From Costus lasius (lineage: Eukaryota; Streptophyta; Magnoliopsida; Zingiberales; Costaceae), in NCBI GenBank assembly GCA_027563935.2, contig CM050448.1, forward strand, positions 70,007,843 through 70,071,842: a DNA stretch of 64,000 nucleotides. The letters are read 5' to 3'. The position numbers were made by a program, and so were the translations under genes. This document shows positions 35,462 to 45,289 of this stretch, in pieces (the stretch's first letter is position 1; every line of letters starts with the position of its first letter). The notes under the pieces are model-generated. The model made no database searches. It was given only the letters and a program-made list of their open reading frames with translations, and was not told the DNA's origin.

Positions 35462-37162
35462 TGAAAGAACCCCTTAAATAAGGGGGGTCCCCATCATGGG
35501 GGAGCATAACCCTTAGAGCATATGGCGCATAAAATTATTCTCTTGCGGAATTAGGGTTATAAGATCGATACGCATGCAAAAGATCAACTTGATAACAATA
35601 AGAAAACATTCATACCATCGCCATGGAAAGATGTTTCCTTGGAAGCAAAGATCAAAGTAGATCTTCTCCTTGTCGTCACACACAAGATGATGTTGCTATC
35701 TCTCTTGGTGCTCCTTGTGCTAGCAAGGTTCCAAGAGGTCCTTGTCGAGTGAAGGGAAAAGAGATGTCTTTCTCCTTGGCCGAATCCTCCTCAACCTTCA
35801 AGCGTCGCCGCACACCAAGTCGAGAGGAAAAACTTGCGAGAGGAATAAGTGAATTGGCGAAAATAGAGAATACTCTATTTCGGATGAGTGCCCACTCGAC
35901 ATGGAGATCATGGTTACTAAAAATAGTAACCTCTCCTCATCCCAACGTTCACGCTATGTGAACTCGTCGCCCACTCCTCTCCCTATGAACCAAGCGCTCT
36001 TTTAGTGAGCTGGTTCAATTGGTTCGGTTTAAGAACCAACCAAGCCAAGCGACAAGGCCTAGATCAAATAAACCCTAAGGCTTTAGATCTAACCGTCGAT
36101 CTCTTTAATGCCCCTGATCTGACCGATCTGGCATCCATTCTCTCAATCGAAGCTTACCGATCTCAAGCCCTAATCAATCAAACATGATCAGACCAGATCT
36201 CACTTACAATCAGAGATTAAATCCCTTAAAACTGAACCCAAACAATTCAGTCCACACGATCTGACTTAAGTAAGCCATATCATCAAATTGTGCGACCCTA
36301 AGGGTTTCCTTTAAATGTCGGTAACGATAATTCACATTATCACGATCAGTGAGGGGTATCTAGCAACACATCACTGTCTCCCGATATAAAGGAAAGAGTC
36401 TTCCAAGACTACACCCAAACCATAGCACAAGTGTGAATCATTTCACAAAGCATACATATTTCCTTTGCCACTGGATGTTCTTATTGGACAAGTCTGTCAA
36501 ACTTGTAACTCCAATATGATGAGCATGATTAGATCAGATGAACACTGTCACCTGGGTATGGCCATACACTCTCTCAATCATCTCATCCAGGGGGCCCCTT
36601 TAGAACATCACACTCCTTAAACAAGGAGACGGCAATCCTATGTCTATCACTAGTGCCCTAACCTGACTCAAGCTCACCATCCAAGATAGTCTATAATCAT
36701 TATGTTTCAAATGATATTGAACTAACTCAAAATAATGACAATCATCATTTAGAAAACACAAGTGATCTCAAGTCAGAGGAAATGTGCCACTTGTCTTATA
36801 CAAGGAATATTCACGTTGTGACAAACAACTGAACATCCTAGTAGGGTCTGTCCAGTACATCCCATGTACCCATGAGTCTACATCTTATTCCATGCTCGAA
36901 GCATCCTATAAGATCAGAACACATATTAGTCTTAACCATATCAAGGTTGTCTCATGTTCACCAAGATACATCGACTAAGGACATAACAGCATGTCAGCCC
37001 AGCTGAACAGCTTTGAGACATTATTCAGAAGAACATATATTGCAGCAGACAATGTAACTAACTGAATAACAACCATGCCTTTATAAACATAATAGTTTAT
37101 TACATGATACTTGTTACATTCCCACAGGCCTCAAACATTAGCCTTAAGGGCATACCCCAACA
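35462..37162 (-). repeat. Copia-B 5' LTR
   Basis: This 1701-bp LTR appears base-for-base identical to 28042-29742. It would supply the promoter of the element. The hairpin gataat-tcac-attatc recurs at 36326-36341. Its outer end abuts the gypsy integrase frame, which reads a few codons into the LTR before a stop. Confidence 0.95.
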
Positions 37163-40100
37163 ATGGTGGCAGAGCTAGTCTGTAAGCTACAGGACCAACC
37201 CTCTCTACAATATCGTAAGGTCCAACAAACCTCGGGCTCAGCTTTCCTTTCTTGCCAAACCGCATGACACCCTTGGTTGGTGAGACCTTCAGAAACACAT
37301 GATCCCCCACCATAAACTCTATGGGACGACGGCGATTATCTGCATAACTCTTCTGCCTGTCCCGAGCAACCTTCAGTTTTTCCTGGATAACTCTGACTCT
37401 ATCTGTAGCCTCCTGCACCGCCTCTGATCTCAGAATCATCCGGTCCCCCGATTCCTCCCAACTCAAAGGTGACCTGCACTTCCTACCATACAGAGCCTCG
37501 TAAGGAGCCATCTGAATACTGGAGTGAAAGCTGTTATTGTAGGTGAACTCTATCAGGGATAAATCACTGTCCCACTCAGAGCTCCAATCTACAACATAAG
37601 CCCTCAGCAAATCCTCCAAAGTCTGTATAGTACGCTCTGACTGACCATCTGACTGCGGATGGTAGGCGGTACTAAAACTCAACTTAGTGCCAAGACCCTC
37701 ATGCAAGCTCTTCCAGAATTTGGAAAGGAATCTGGAATCGCGGTCTGATACAATATCCACAGGCACTCCGTGTAATCTGACTATCTCATCGATGTACAGC
37801 TTAGCCAGCCGATCGAGTGGATAAGTCATCCGAATAGGCAAAAAGTGTGCAGCCTTCGTGAGCCTGTCTACGATGACCCAAACCGCATCATGCCCTCTCC
37901 TAGTCCGAGGCAACCCACAGACAAAATCCATACTAATGCACTCCCACTTCCACTGCGGGATAGGGAGCTGCTGCAATAATCCCCCAGGCCTCTGGTGTTC
38001 GGCCTTCACAGTCTGACAGGTCAAACACCGAGATACGAACACCGCGACCTCCTTCTTCATGCCCGGCCACCAGAAATCTTTCTTCAAATCCTGATACATT
38101 TTTGTGACTCTGGGATGCAAGGAATACTTGGAGTTATGACCCTCCTCCAAGATCTCTCTCCTCAGACTAGGTTCCTCAGGGACACACACCCTTCCACGGA
38201 ACCGCAGAATACTATCACCAGATAAGCCGAAATCCTCCATTGGCCCGGCAGCCAACCTCTCTCTGATCTGAACTAGACTCGGATCTACCAGCTGCTGATC
38301 CCTGATCCTCTGTAGTAAAGCAGACTGAACCCGGAGAAAAGCCACATATCCAGACTGGACTCTGGGAGACACCTCAACCCTGAGCTCTCGGAACTCCTGT
38401 AGTAACTGCCACTCACTGACTCTTAGTGCTGCTACCGAAGTAACTGGGTGTCTGCTCAATGCATCAGCTACCACATTGGCTTTCCCGGCCTGATACTGAA
38501 TAGAGAAATCATAATCCTTTATCAGCTCCATCCACCTTCTCTGCCTCATATTCAACTCCTTCTGAGTGAAAATGTACTTGAGACTCTGATGATCAGTAAA
38601 TAAGTCAAACTCCTGTCCCAATAGATAGTGGCGCCATATCTTCAGTGCAAAAACCACTGCCGCCAACTCCAAATCGTGTGTGGGATAGTTTAACTCATAC
38701 TCCTTCAGTTGCCGCGAAGCATAAGCTACCACGGCCCCTTTCTGCATCAGGACGCAGCCCAGTCCTTTGCCTGAGGCATCAGTATAAACAGTAAACCTCT
38801 CCCCATCAGTAGGAATGATAAGGATGGGTGTACTGGTCAATCTCCTTTTTAGCTCCTGGAAGCTTTCCTCACACTTCTCACCCCAAACAAACTTAGCCTC
38901 TTTCCTAGTCAGCTTGGTTAAGGGACCCGCCAACTTGGAGAACCCCTCCACAAACCTCCTGTAATATCCTGCTAATCCCAGAAAGCTCCGGATCTCTGTG
39001 GCACTAGTTGGTCTTCCCCAGTTCAGGATAGCCTGTACCTTCACTGGATCCACAGACACGCCCTGACCCGATATCACATGCCCCAGAAAGCTGATCTGAT
39101 CCAACCAAAACTCGCACTTGCTGGCCTTAGCATACAACTGGTGCTTCCTTAGAATTGCTAGTACCCTGCGCAAGTCCCTAGCGTGATCTTGATAAGTACG
39201 GGAGTATACCAGTATATCATCTATAAATACCACCACACAAGTGTCTAACAGCTCGTGAAACACCCTGTTCATCAGATCCATAAAAATAGCAGGTGCATTG
39301 GTCAGTCCAAAAGGCATAACTACAAACTCGTAGTGTCCATACCTGGTTCTGAAAGCAGTCTTCAGGATATCCTCATCCCTGACCCTGAGCTGATAGTATC
39401 CTGACCTCAAATCGATCTTGGAGAACACAGTGGCACCCTGCAACTGATCGAACAGATCATCTATCCTCGGAAGGGGATACTTATTCTTTACAGTCACCTG
39501 ATTCAGCTGGCGGTAATCTATACACATCCTCAGTGTTCCGTCCTTCTTCATTACAAACAAGACTGGTGCTCCCCAGGGTGAAGCACTCAGTCTGATATAC
39601 CCCTTTTCAAGCAGTTCCTCTAACTGCTTCTTCAACTCAGCTAACTCTGAGGTGGCCATACGATAAGGAGCCTTTGATATTGGAGCTGTACCAGGCACCA
39701 GCTCAATACCAAATTCCACATCCCTGTGGGGAGGCAAACCTGAAAACTCATCTGAGAACACATCAAGAAACTCACAGACTACCTCCATCTGAGCTAAGTC
39801 TGGAGCTGAGTCTTCTTGCACTTTAACATGTGCAAGGTATCCTTTGCACCCACTGGCTAGCAACCTGCTGGCATGCACAAATGATATCATATGTGGCCCT
39901 TGATCAGACACCAGGCCCCTTACCAGCAGATGACTCCCATCATGCAGGTGCAGAGTAATAATCTTCTCAAAGCAATCCACTGTAGCGTGGTGAGAAGATA
40001 GCCAATCCATGCCTAGGATCAAATCATAATCCTGCATGCCTAGCAGTATCAAATCAACTATAAACTGGTACTGCTCTACGTGAATAACACAGTCAGGGTA

Positions 40101-40277
40101 GACTATGTCAGTGGATAAACTATCCCCCAGGGGTGTACATACTGAAACTGTGTAACCTAGTACTCTAGGTGAGACAGGTAGTCTAGAAGCAAAGTTAGCA
40201 GACACAAAGGACAAATTGGACCCCGGATCAAACAAAATACGAGCTAACTGATCAAATACAAGTAAGGTACATTCCAC
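37163..40277 (-). pseudogene. Gypsy-B pol: protease, RT, RNase H, integrase
   Basis: An open minus-strand frame of just over 1000 codons covers most of pol. In numbering from the first valine shown (V-E-C-T), protease has DPG at 17-19 and ILGMDW at 87-92. Reverse transcriptase spans about 185-365, with FIDD at 351-354. RNase H begins at YTDAS (D500), with TDHQS at 561-565. The integrase zinc site is H714, H721, C751, C754. The integrase core has D784, D845 and E881, with a 35-residue gap. The GPY/F-type segment is near 1019-1035. Catalytic residues are all in place, so this stretch itself is not decayed. It is a pseudogene because Copia-B removed the chromodomain end and a frameshift near 40351 disconnects it from Gag. 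The last codons before the stop come from the Copia-B LTR. Confidence 0.92.
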
Positions 40278-40669
40278 GACGGATCGGAAAGCTCGAGTGT
40301 CCTTCTCTGCTACGGCATAGACTCTGGCCTGGACAGCTAGTCTATCGGTACCCCCGGATCTGTGGCTCAGGCGCCGTGCAATCTCTGATCCTGTGCCCCA
40401 CTTTTCCGCATTTGAAGCACGCCCCGGACTTCTTGTGGCAGTCCGCCTTCAGGTGACCCTTGGCCCCACAATGGTAGCAGACTCTGTCCTCTACCCGGCC
40501 ATCAGTACCCCGCTGCTGTGGCTAAGATGCCTGCTGCGGTCTCTGAATTCCTTTCCCCTGGTGAGGTCTATATCGGCCTTTCTTCTGGTCCTTCCCCTTA
40601 TGGTATTTCCTACTGCCTCCACCAGTCTGCTGGGGAACCGATGCCTCAGCTATAGGGGCTACAACTAGG
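40278..40669 (-). pseudogene. Gypsy-B gag end (zinc knuckles) with frameshift
   Basis: The segment encodes the basic linker and both CCHC knuckles, matching the left gag copy, and should run on into protease. After [14 protein letters not shown] the frame hits a stop. The frame that leads into protease ([17 protein letters not shown]) is shifted by one base. The shift falls at the run of five C on the plus strand (40351-40355), so a homopolymer length change is the likely cause. Copia-C begins at 40670 and cuts off the N-terminal part of Gag, which lies at 57115-58000. Confidence 0.8.
40665..40669. repeat. Copia-C target-site duplication, left (ctagg)
   Basis: The pentamer ctagg precedes the Copia-C LTR and is repeated at 57115-57119. 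The uninterrupted left gag copy has a single ctagg at the matching place (near 24040-24045), so the two gag halves were once joined here. Confidence 0.93.
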
Positions 40670-41968
40670 TGAAAGTCCCCTAACAAGGGGGAGCGAAACC
40701 CTAATAGGCGCATATGGAGGTTTACATGCAGCGGAAGGGGTTTCTAGGGATCGAATGCATGATATATGATCAACTTTAAAATCAATCGCAATAGAATGGT
40801 AATGACTCATACCATGGCCATCGCTTAGATGGTGTCTAGGAAGAAGAGAGAACGATGGGGTTCTCCTCCAAAGCGCCACACACAAGATGATCGATGGCTT
40901 GCTACTTGGACGCTCCTTGTGCTAGCAAGGTTCCCCAAGTGACCTTGTCGTGTGAGAAGGGATGAAGAAGATGAGATCCACTGCTTGGCGATTCTTCCTT
41001 GTCGTCAAAACCTCTTCCACGAGAGTGCCTCCAAAACACACGAGAAGAGAGGGGCGACAACAATAGGCATGAAGAGGTGAGGCGTGGTCACGTATGTGAT
41101 CATGCTTTCTAAAAATAGAAAGCCACTCCTCAACATGCGATCAAGGGTTTTTCCCAATCGCATATTTCTCTTAACTTGAACCGTGCGCTCACATGATGAG
41201 CTGGTTCAATTTTGGTTTGGTTCAAAGACCAATTAACCCAAGCCATTAGTCCAGATCACATTAAACCCTAAGGTTCTTGATCTGACCGTTGATCTCTTGA
41301 TGCTCTTGATCTCACCGATCTAGCATCCATTCTCTCAATCGAAGCTTACCGATCTCAAGCCCTAATCAATCAAACATGATCAGACCAGATCTCACTCACA
41401 ATCAGAGATTAAATCCCTTTAAACTGAACCTAAACAATTCAGTCCACACGATCTGACTTAAGTAAGCCATATTATCAAATTGTGCGACCCTAAGGGTTTC
41501 CTTTAAATGTCGGTAACGATAACTTACGTCATCACGATCAGTGAGGGGTATCTAGCAACACATCACTGTCTCCCAATATAAAAGAAAGAGTCTTCCAAGA
41601 CTACACCCAAACCACAGCACAAGTGTGAATCCACTTCACCAGGCATACATGATTCCTTTGCCACTGGATGTTCTTATTGGACAAGCGTGTCAAGCCTGTA
41701 GCTCCAATATGATGAGCATGATCATATCAGATGAACATAGTCACCTGGGTATGGCCATACACTTTCTCAATCATCTCATCCAGGGGGGGCCCCATTAGAA
41801 CATCACACTCCAATGAAGGAGACGGCCATCCTTTATCTATCACTAGTGCCCTAACATGACTCAAGCTCACCATCCAAGATAGTCTATAACCATTATGTTT
41901 CAAATGATATTGAACTGCCTCAAAACAATGACAATCATCATTTAGAAACACAAGTGATCTCAAGTCAG
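40670..41968 (-). repeat. Copia-C 3' LTR, truncated by Copia-D
   Basis: It starts tgaaagtcccc and matches 55433-56731 with about 11 substitutions by eye (for example gctacttgg against gctccttgg). It stops after caagtcag, where the complete LTRs continue with aggaaatg. It holds the hairpin gataac-ttac-gtcatc at 41518-41533. Confidence 0.9.
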
Positions 41969-43689
41969 TGTTGGGGTATGCCCTTAAGGCTAATGTTTGA
42001 GGCCTTGGGATTGTATAAGTATCATGTAATAAACTCTTATGTTTATAAAGGCATGGTTATTATTCAGGTTGCTACCTTGTCTGCTGTAATAAGTGTACTT
42101 CTGAATAATGTCTCAAAGCTGTTCAGCTAGGCTGACATGCATATGTCCTTAGTCGAGATATCTTGGTGAACATGAGACAGCCTTGATATGATTGAGACTA
42201 ATATGTGTTCTAATCTTATAGGATGCTTCGAGCATGGAATAAGATGTAGACTCATGGGTACATTGGATGTACTGGACAGACCCTACTAGGATATTCAATT
42301 GCTTGTCACAATGTGAATGATCCTTGTAAGCACCAAGTGGCACATGTCCTCTGACTTGAGATCACTTGTGTTTCTAAATGATGATTGTCATTGTCTTGAG
42401 GTAGTTCAATATCATTTGAAACATAATGATTATAGACTATCTTGGATGGTGAGCTTGAATCAGGTTAGGGCACTAGTGATAGACATAGAATTGCCGTCTC
42501 CTTGTTTAAGGAGTGTGATGTTCTAAAGGGCCCCCCTATATGAGATGATTGAGATAGTGTATGGCCATACCCAGATGACTATGTTCATCTGATCTAATCA
42601 TGCTCATCGTATTGGAGTTACAAGCTTGACCCGCTTGTCCAATAAGAACATCCAGTGGCAAAGGACACATGTATGCCTAGTGAAGTTGATTCACACTTGT
42701 GCTGTGGTTTGGGTGAAGTCTTGGAAGACTCTTTCCTTTATATCGGGAGACAGTGATGTGTTGCTAGATACCCCTCACTGATCGTGATAACGAAAGTTAT
42801 CGTTACCGACATTTAAAGGAAACCCTCAGGGTCGCACAATTTGATGATATGGCTTACTTAAGTCAGATCGTGTGGACTGAATTGTTTGGGTTCAGTTTAA
42901 AGGGATAGAGGCTCTGATTGTAAGTGAGATCTGGTCTGATCATGTTTGATTGATTGGGACTTGAGATCGGTAAGCTTCGATCGAGAGTATTGATGCTAGA
43001 TCGGTGAGATCAAGAGTATCACGAGATCAACGGTTAGATATTGAACCATTGGTTCAATGAGATCTAGACCATGGCTTGGGCTGGTTTAATTTGGTTCTTG
43101 AACCAAATTGAAATGGATTGAAGTGGCTTGAACCGGTTCACAAGGGTGAACGCTTGGTTCAAGGGGTTAGGCGTTTTGGTTCGGTAATGGGCGTATAGCT
43201 TCATCTCTTCCATTTATGGAAAGTATTGAAGGCGACTTCACCTTAACGCCAAAGCGTTTTGAACGCTCGACTTCACTCCTCTCTTCTCAACGTTCATCCT
43301 TGGAGGTGAGAGCATTCGGACGAGAAGAGGAGGAAGGTTGCTCTCGCCAAGCTTGATCTCCAAAACTCCTTCACGCGACAAGGGATACTTTGGAGCCTTG
43401 CTAGCACAAGGGACGTTCAAGGTGTAGGCCTTCTTCTTCTTGTGTGCGATTCCTTTGGAGAAGTTCTCTTTGAACTTTGCTTCCAAGCCGACATCCGATC
43501 TATGGCATTGGTATGATCACATTCTTGATCTAATGAAATATTATAGTTGATCATATGAGCACATAAGCGATTGAATTCTTGAAACCCTAGCAAAATGCAT
43601 GCGCCCCCTTGTTTAGGGTTTTTCGGCCCCCCCCCTTTCTTGAAAGGGGTTTTTAACCGCTTGCGCTCCCCCTTGAAGGGGACCCTTCA
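41969..43689 (+). repeat. Copia-D 5' LTR
   Basis: TGTTGGGG to GACCCTTCA, 1721 bp. It carries two TATA-like strings (tttataaagg near 42042, tttatat at 42737-42743), the hairpin gataac-gaaa-gttatc at 42786-42801, the inverted repeat aatttggttc-tt-gaaccaaatt at 43088-43109, several GGTTCAA/TTGAACC words, and the hairpin cccctt-g-aagggg at 43669-43681, eight bases before its inner end. Which TATA-like string is used is unknown. Confidence 0.95.
42786..42801 (+). ncRNA. GNRA-loop hairpin in the copia LTR (Copia-D copy)
   Basis: gataac-gaaa-gttatc forms a six-pair stem with a GAAA tetraloop, about 43 bp after a TATA-like string, so it may lie near the 5' end of the transcript. Other copies keep stem and loop type with different bases: 20875-20890, 28906-28921, 36326-36341, 41518-41533, 50013-50028, 56281-56296 and 60240-60255. 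The copy in the old Copia-A LTR (21945-21960) has an atat loop. Confidence 0.5.
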
Positions 43690-43691
43690 AT

Positions 43692-43703
43692 TGGTATCAG
43701 AGC
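43692..43703 (+). other. Copia-D primer-binding site
   Basis: TGGTATCAGAGC two bases after the 5' LTR, complementary to initiator tRNA-Met. A second copy lies after the 3' LTR at about 50921-50932. Confidence 0.92.
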
Positions 43704-44749
43704 TAGGATCTTATATGATTCTTATGATTGCTATGTATGTTTTGTGATCCATATATGTTTGATGCTTAGATCTATGTTTTCTCTTCATGCGATTATACTA
43801 GTGGATAGTATGTTCATGTTGCGCATGTATGAGAGTTATGTTGTGTTGGCGCTAGTTGAATGGCGCATGTATGATGATTGCGCTTCTTTCATGTTGTTGT
43901 AGTTGTTTTTCTTAAAAACCCTAAATGACATGCGTGCCTTGCATATTAGATCTAAGCCGCACCTACAATAAACCCTTAGATGGGTTGATGGGGTTGAAGT
44001 CACCTCTAGATTAGATCCAATAGTCTGATCAGACCATCTGACAGCCTAGATGGATCGACTAGATGGCACCTGTGCGCAAGCATGAGGTGGCCATAGGTCG
44101 ATCGCACCTTAGGCGTGTAGCGAGGTCTGGTTGAGACAACCAGTGAACACACATGAGCTAGGCCCGGGGTCACACCCGCTTGCCAGAACTCATGAGGGTT
44201 GTTCAGCCCTTGGCGCATGCATGGTTGACCATTAGGTCAACACGGGTCAGTTAGGACTCGGTGCATGCAAGGGCAGAGGATCTGATTAGATGGATGAGTG
44301 GATCCCTATCAATGTACCATTGTAAGGTTGTAGGGGCACATAAGGAAATTAAAATTGATGCCATGGGGTTTTCAAAAATTTAATTTCATGATTGGATCAC
44401 ATGTTGATTGATGCCATGATGTTTGTTTATTTAATCTTATGTGGGTTGCCCTAATGTGTGCTGTGCTGGGGCCTGGGTTGGACCAGATGAGATGCAAAAG
44501 TCCCAAGAAGAGCAAGTGAAGACTTAAGTTTCTTAAGGTCTTACTTAGGCTTTGGGCTTTTACCACATAAGATGCATGCTTTCTTTTTATTGCTTATATA
44601 ATTAGAACTGCATGAGTTTATCTTCTGCTATCACCATAGGACTTGCATGATAGTGAGGAAGATAAAAGACCGTTAAAATCCAAACGCTAACATATCAAGC
44701 TCGTAAGCCTTCTGACGCGAAACCTCACTGTTCTGATTATCGTTGGAGC

Positions 44750-44775
44750 CGTGTTGTACCCACTCAGTGGGCACG
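44750..44775 (+). ncRNA. Leader hairpin 1, Copia-D copy
   Basis: cgtg, bulge ttgta, palindrome cccact-c-agtggg, then cacg. The outer four and inner six pairs are all perfect. It is present at equivalent places in Copia-B (34162-34187) and Copia-C (54140-54165). Confidence 0.55.
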
Positions 44776-44956
44776 TCCATCTATCTTCAGACGGTGCTGG
44801 ATTTCACCTGCGTGTTACAGAGAAGGGATTTATCGCTTCTCGTTGCTCAGCATAGCACGTGGTGGTCCAGGGAGTAGGTCGGGTCAGCTTGACCATGTAG
44901 ACTACATATGTGGCGCATATGGTAGCACATGGAGGCAGCCATCTGAGGGATCAGAG

Positions 44957-44986
44957 ACTGTGTTGTACCAACTCAGTTGGCACAGT
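44957..44986 (+). ncRNA. Leader hairpin 2, Copia-D copy
   Basis: actgtg, bulge ttgta, palindrome ccaact-c-agttgg, then cacagt. It repeats the design of hairpin 1 with the same bulge, a longer outer stem, and a paired change in the inner stem. The two are about 180 bp apart. Confidence 0.55.
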
Positions 44987-45289
44987 CTGCTGGATTGCCC
45001 AGGTGAAGGGGAATCGCACGGGTTGGCGATTGGCTGGGACAGCCTACCAGAAATTAGTGCTTGTCATCTCTGTGCATCTTATCTCGCCTGAGCGGGACGC
45101 GGAGACCAAGTATGAAATCTGGATCCCATCTCACTAAAAGAGTGTTACTCTTTCGGACTGTTTTACTGGATTTTACAGTCAGTTAAAATAGTGAGAAAAG
45201 GAATCATTCTTAAGTCCTGATTGATTCTTAACATTGATACTGACCTTGCTGTTCTTGCATTGTTGTAGATTCCTGCAGCAACGAACACC

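Larger units (their letters stand above)
28042..37162 (-). mobile_element. Copia-B: complete, apparently intact Ty1/copia element
   Basis: This is a 9121-bp minus-strand element with two 1701-bp LTRs that look identical (every landmark offset by 7420), target duplications atggt, a primer site, a long leader, one intact 1293-codon gag-pol frame and a polypurine tract. LTR length, leader length and frame length resemble the BARE-1/Angela group of plant copia elements (clade call from memory of that group, not a search). Identical LTRs mean it inserted recently. It shows no disabling defect and is the one plausible autonomous element in the window. It lies in the integrase-to-chromodomain region of Gypsy-B. 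Confidence 0.95.
43690..45289 (+). other. Copia-D leader, with internal deletion
   Basis: The leader is 1600 bp, against 1817 in Copia-B and 1807 in Copia-C. The difference is mainly one missing block of about 210 bp near 44475, which in the other two holds an AT-rich part and a T-arm-like palindrome. Hairpin 1 (44750-44775) and hairpin 2 (44957-44986) are retained. A 75-codon frame from 44910 (MAHMVAHGG start) is also open in Copia-C; it has no recognised domain. Confidence 0.8.
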
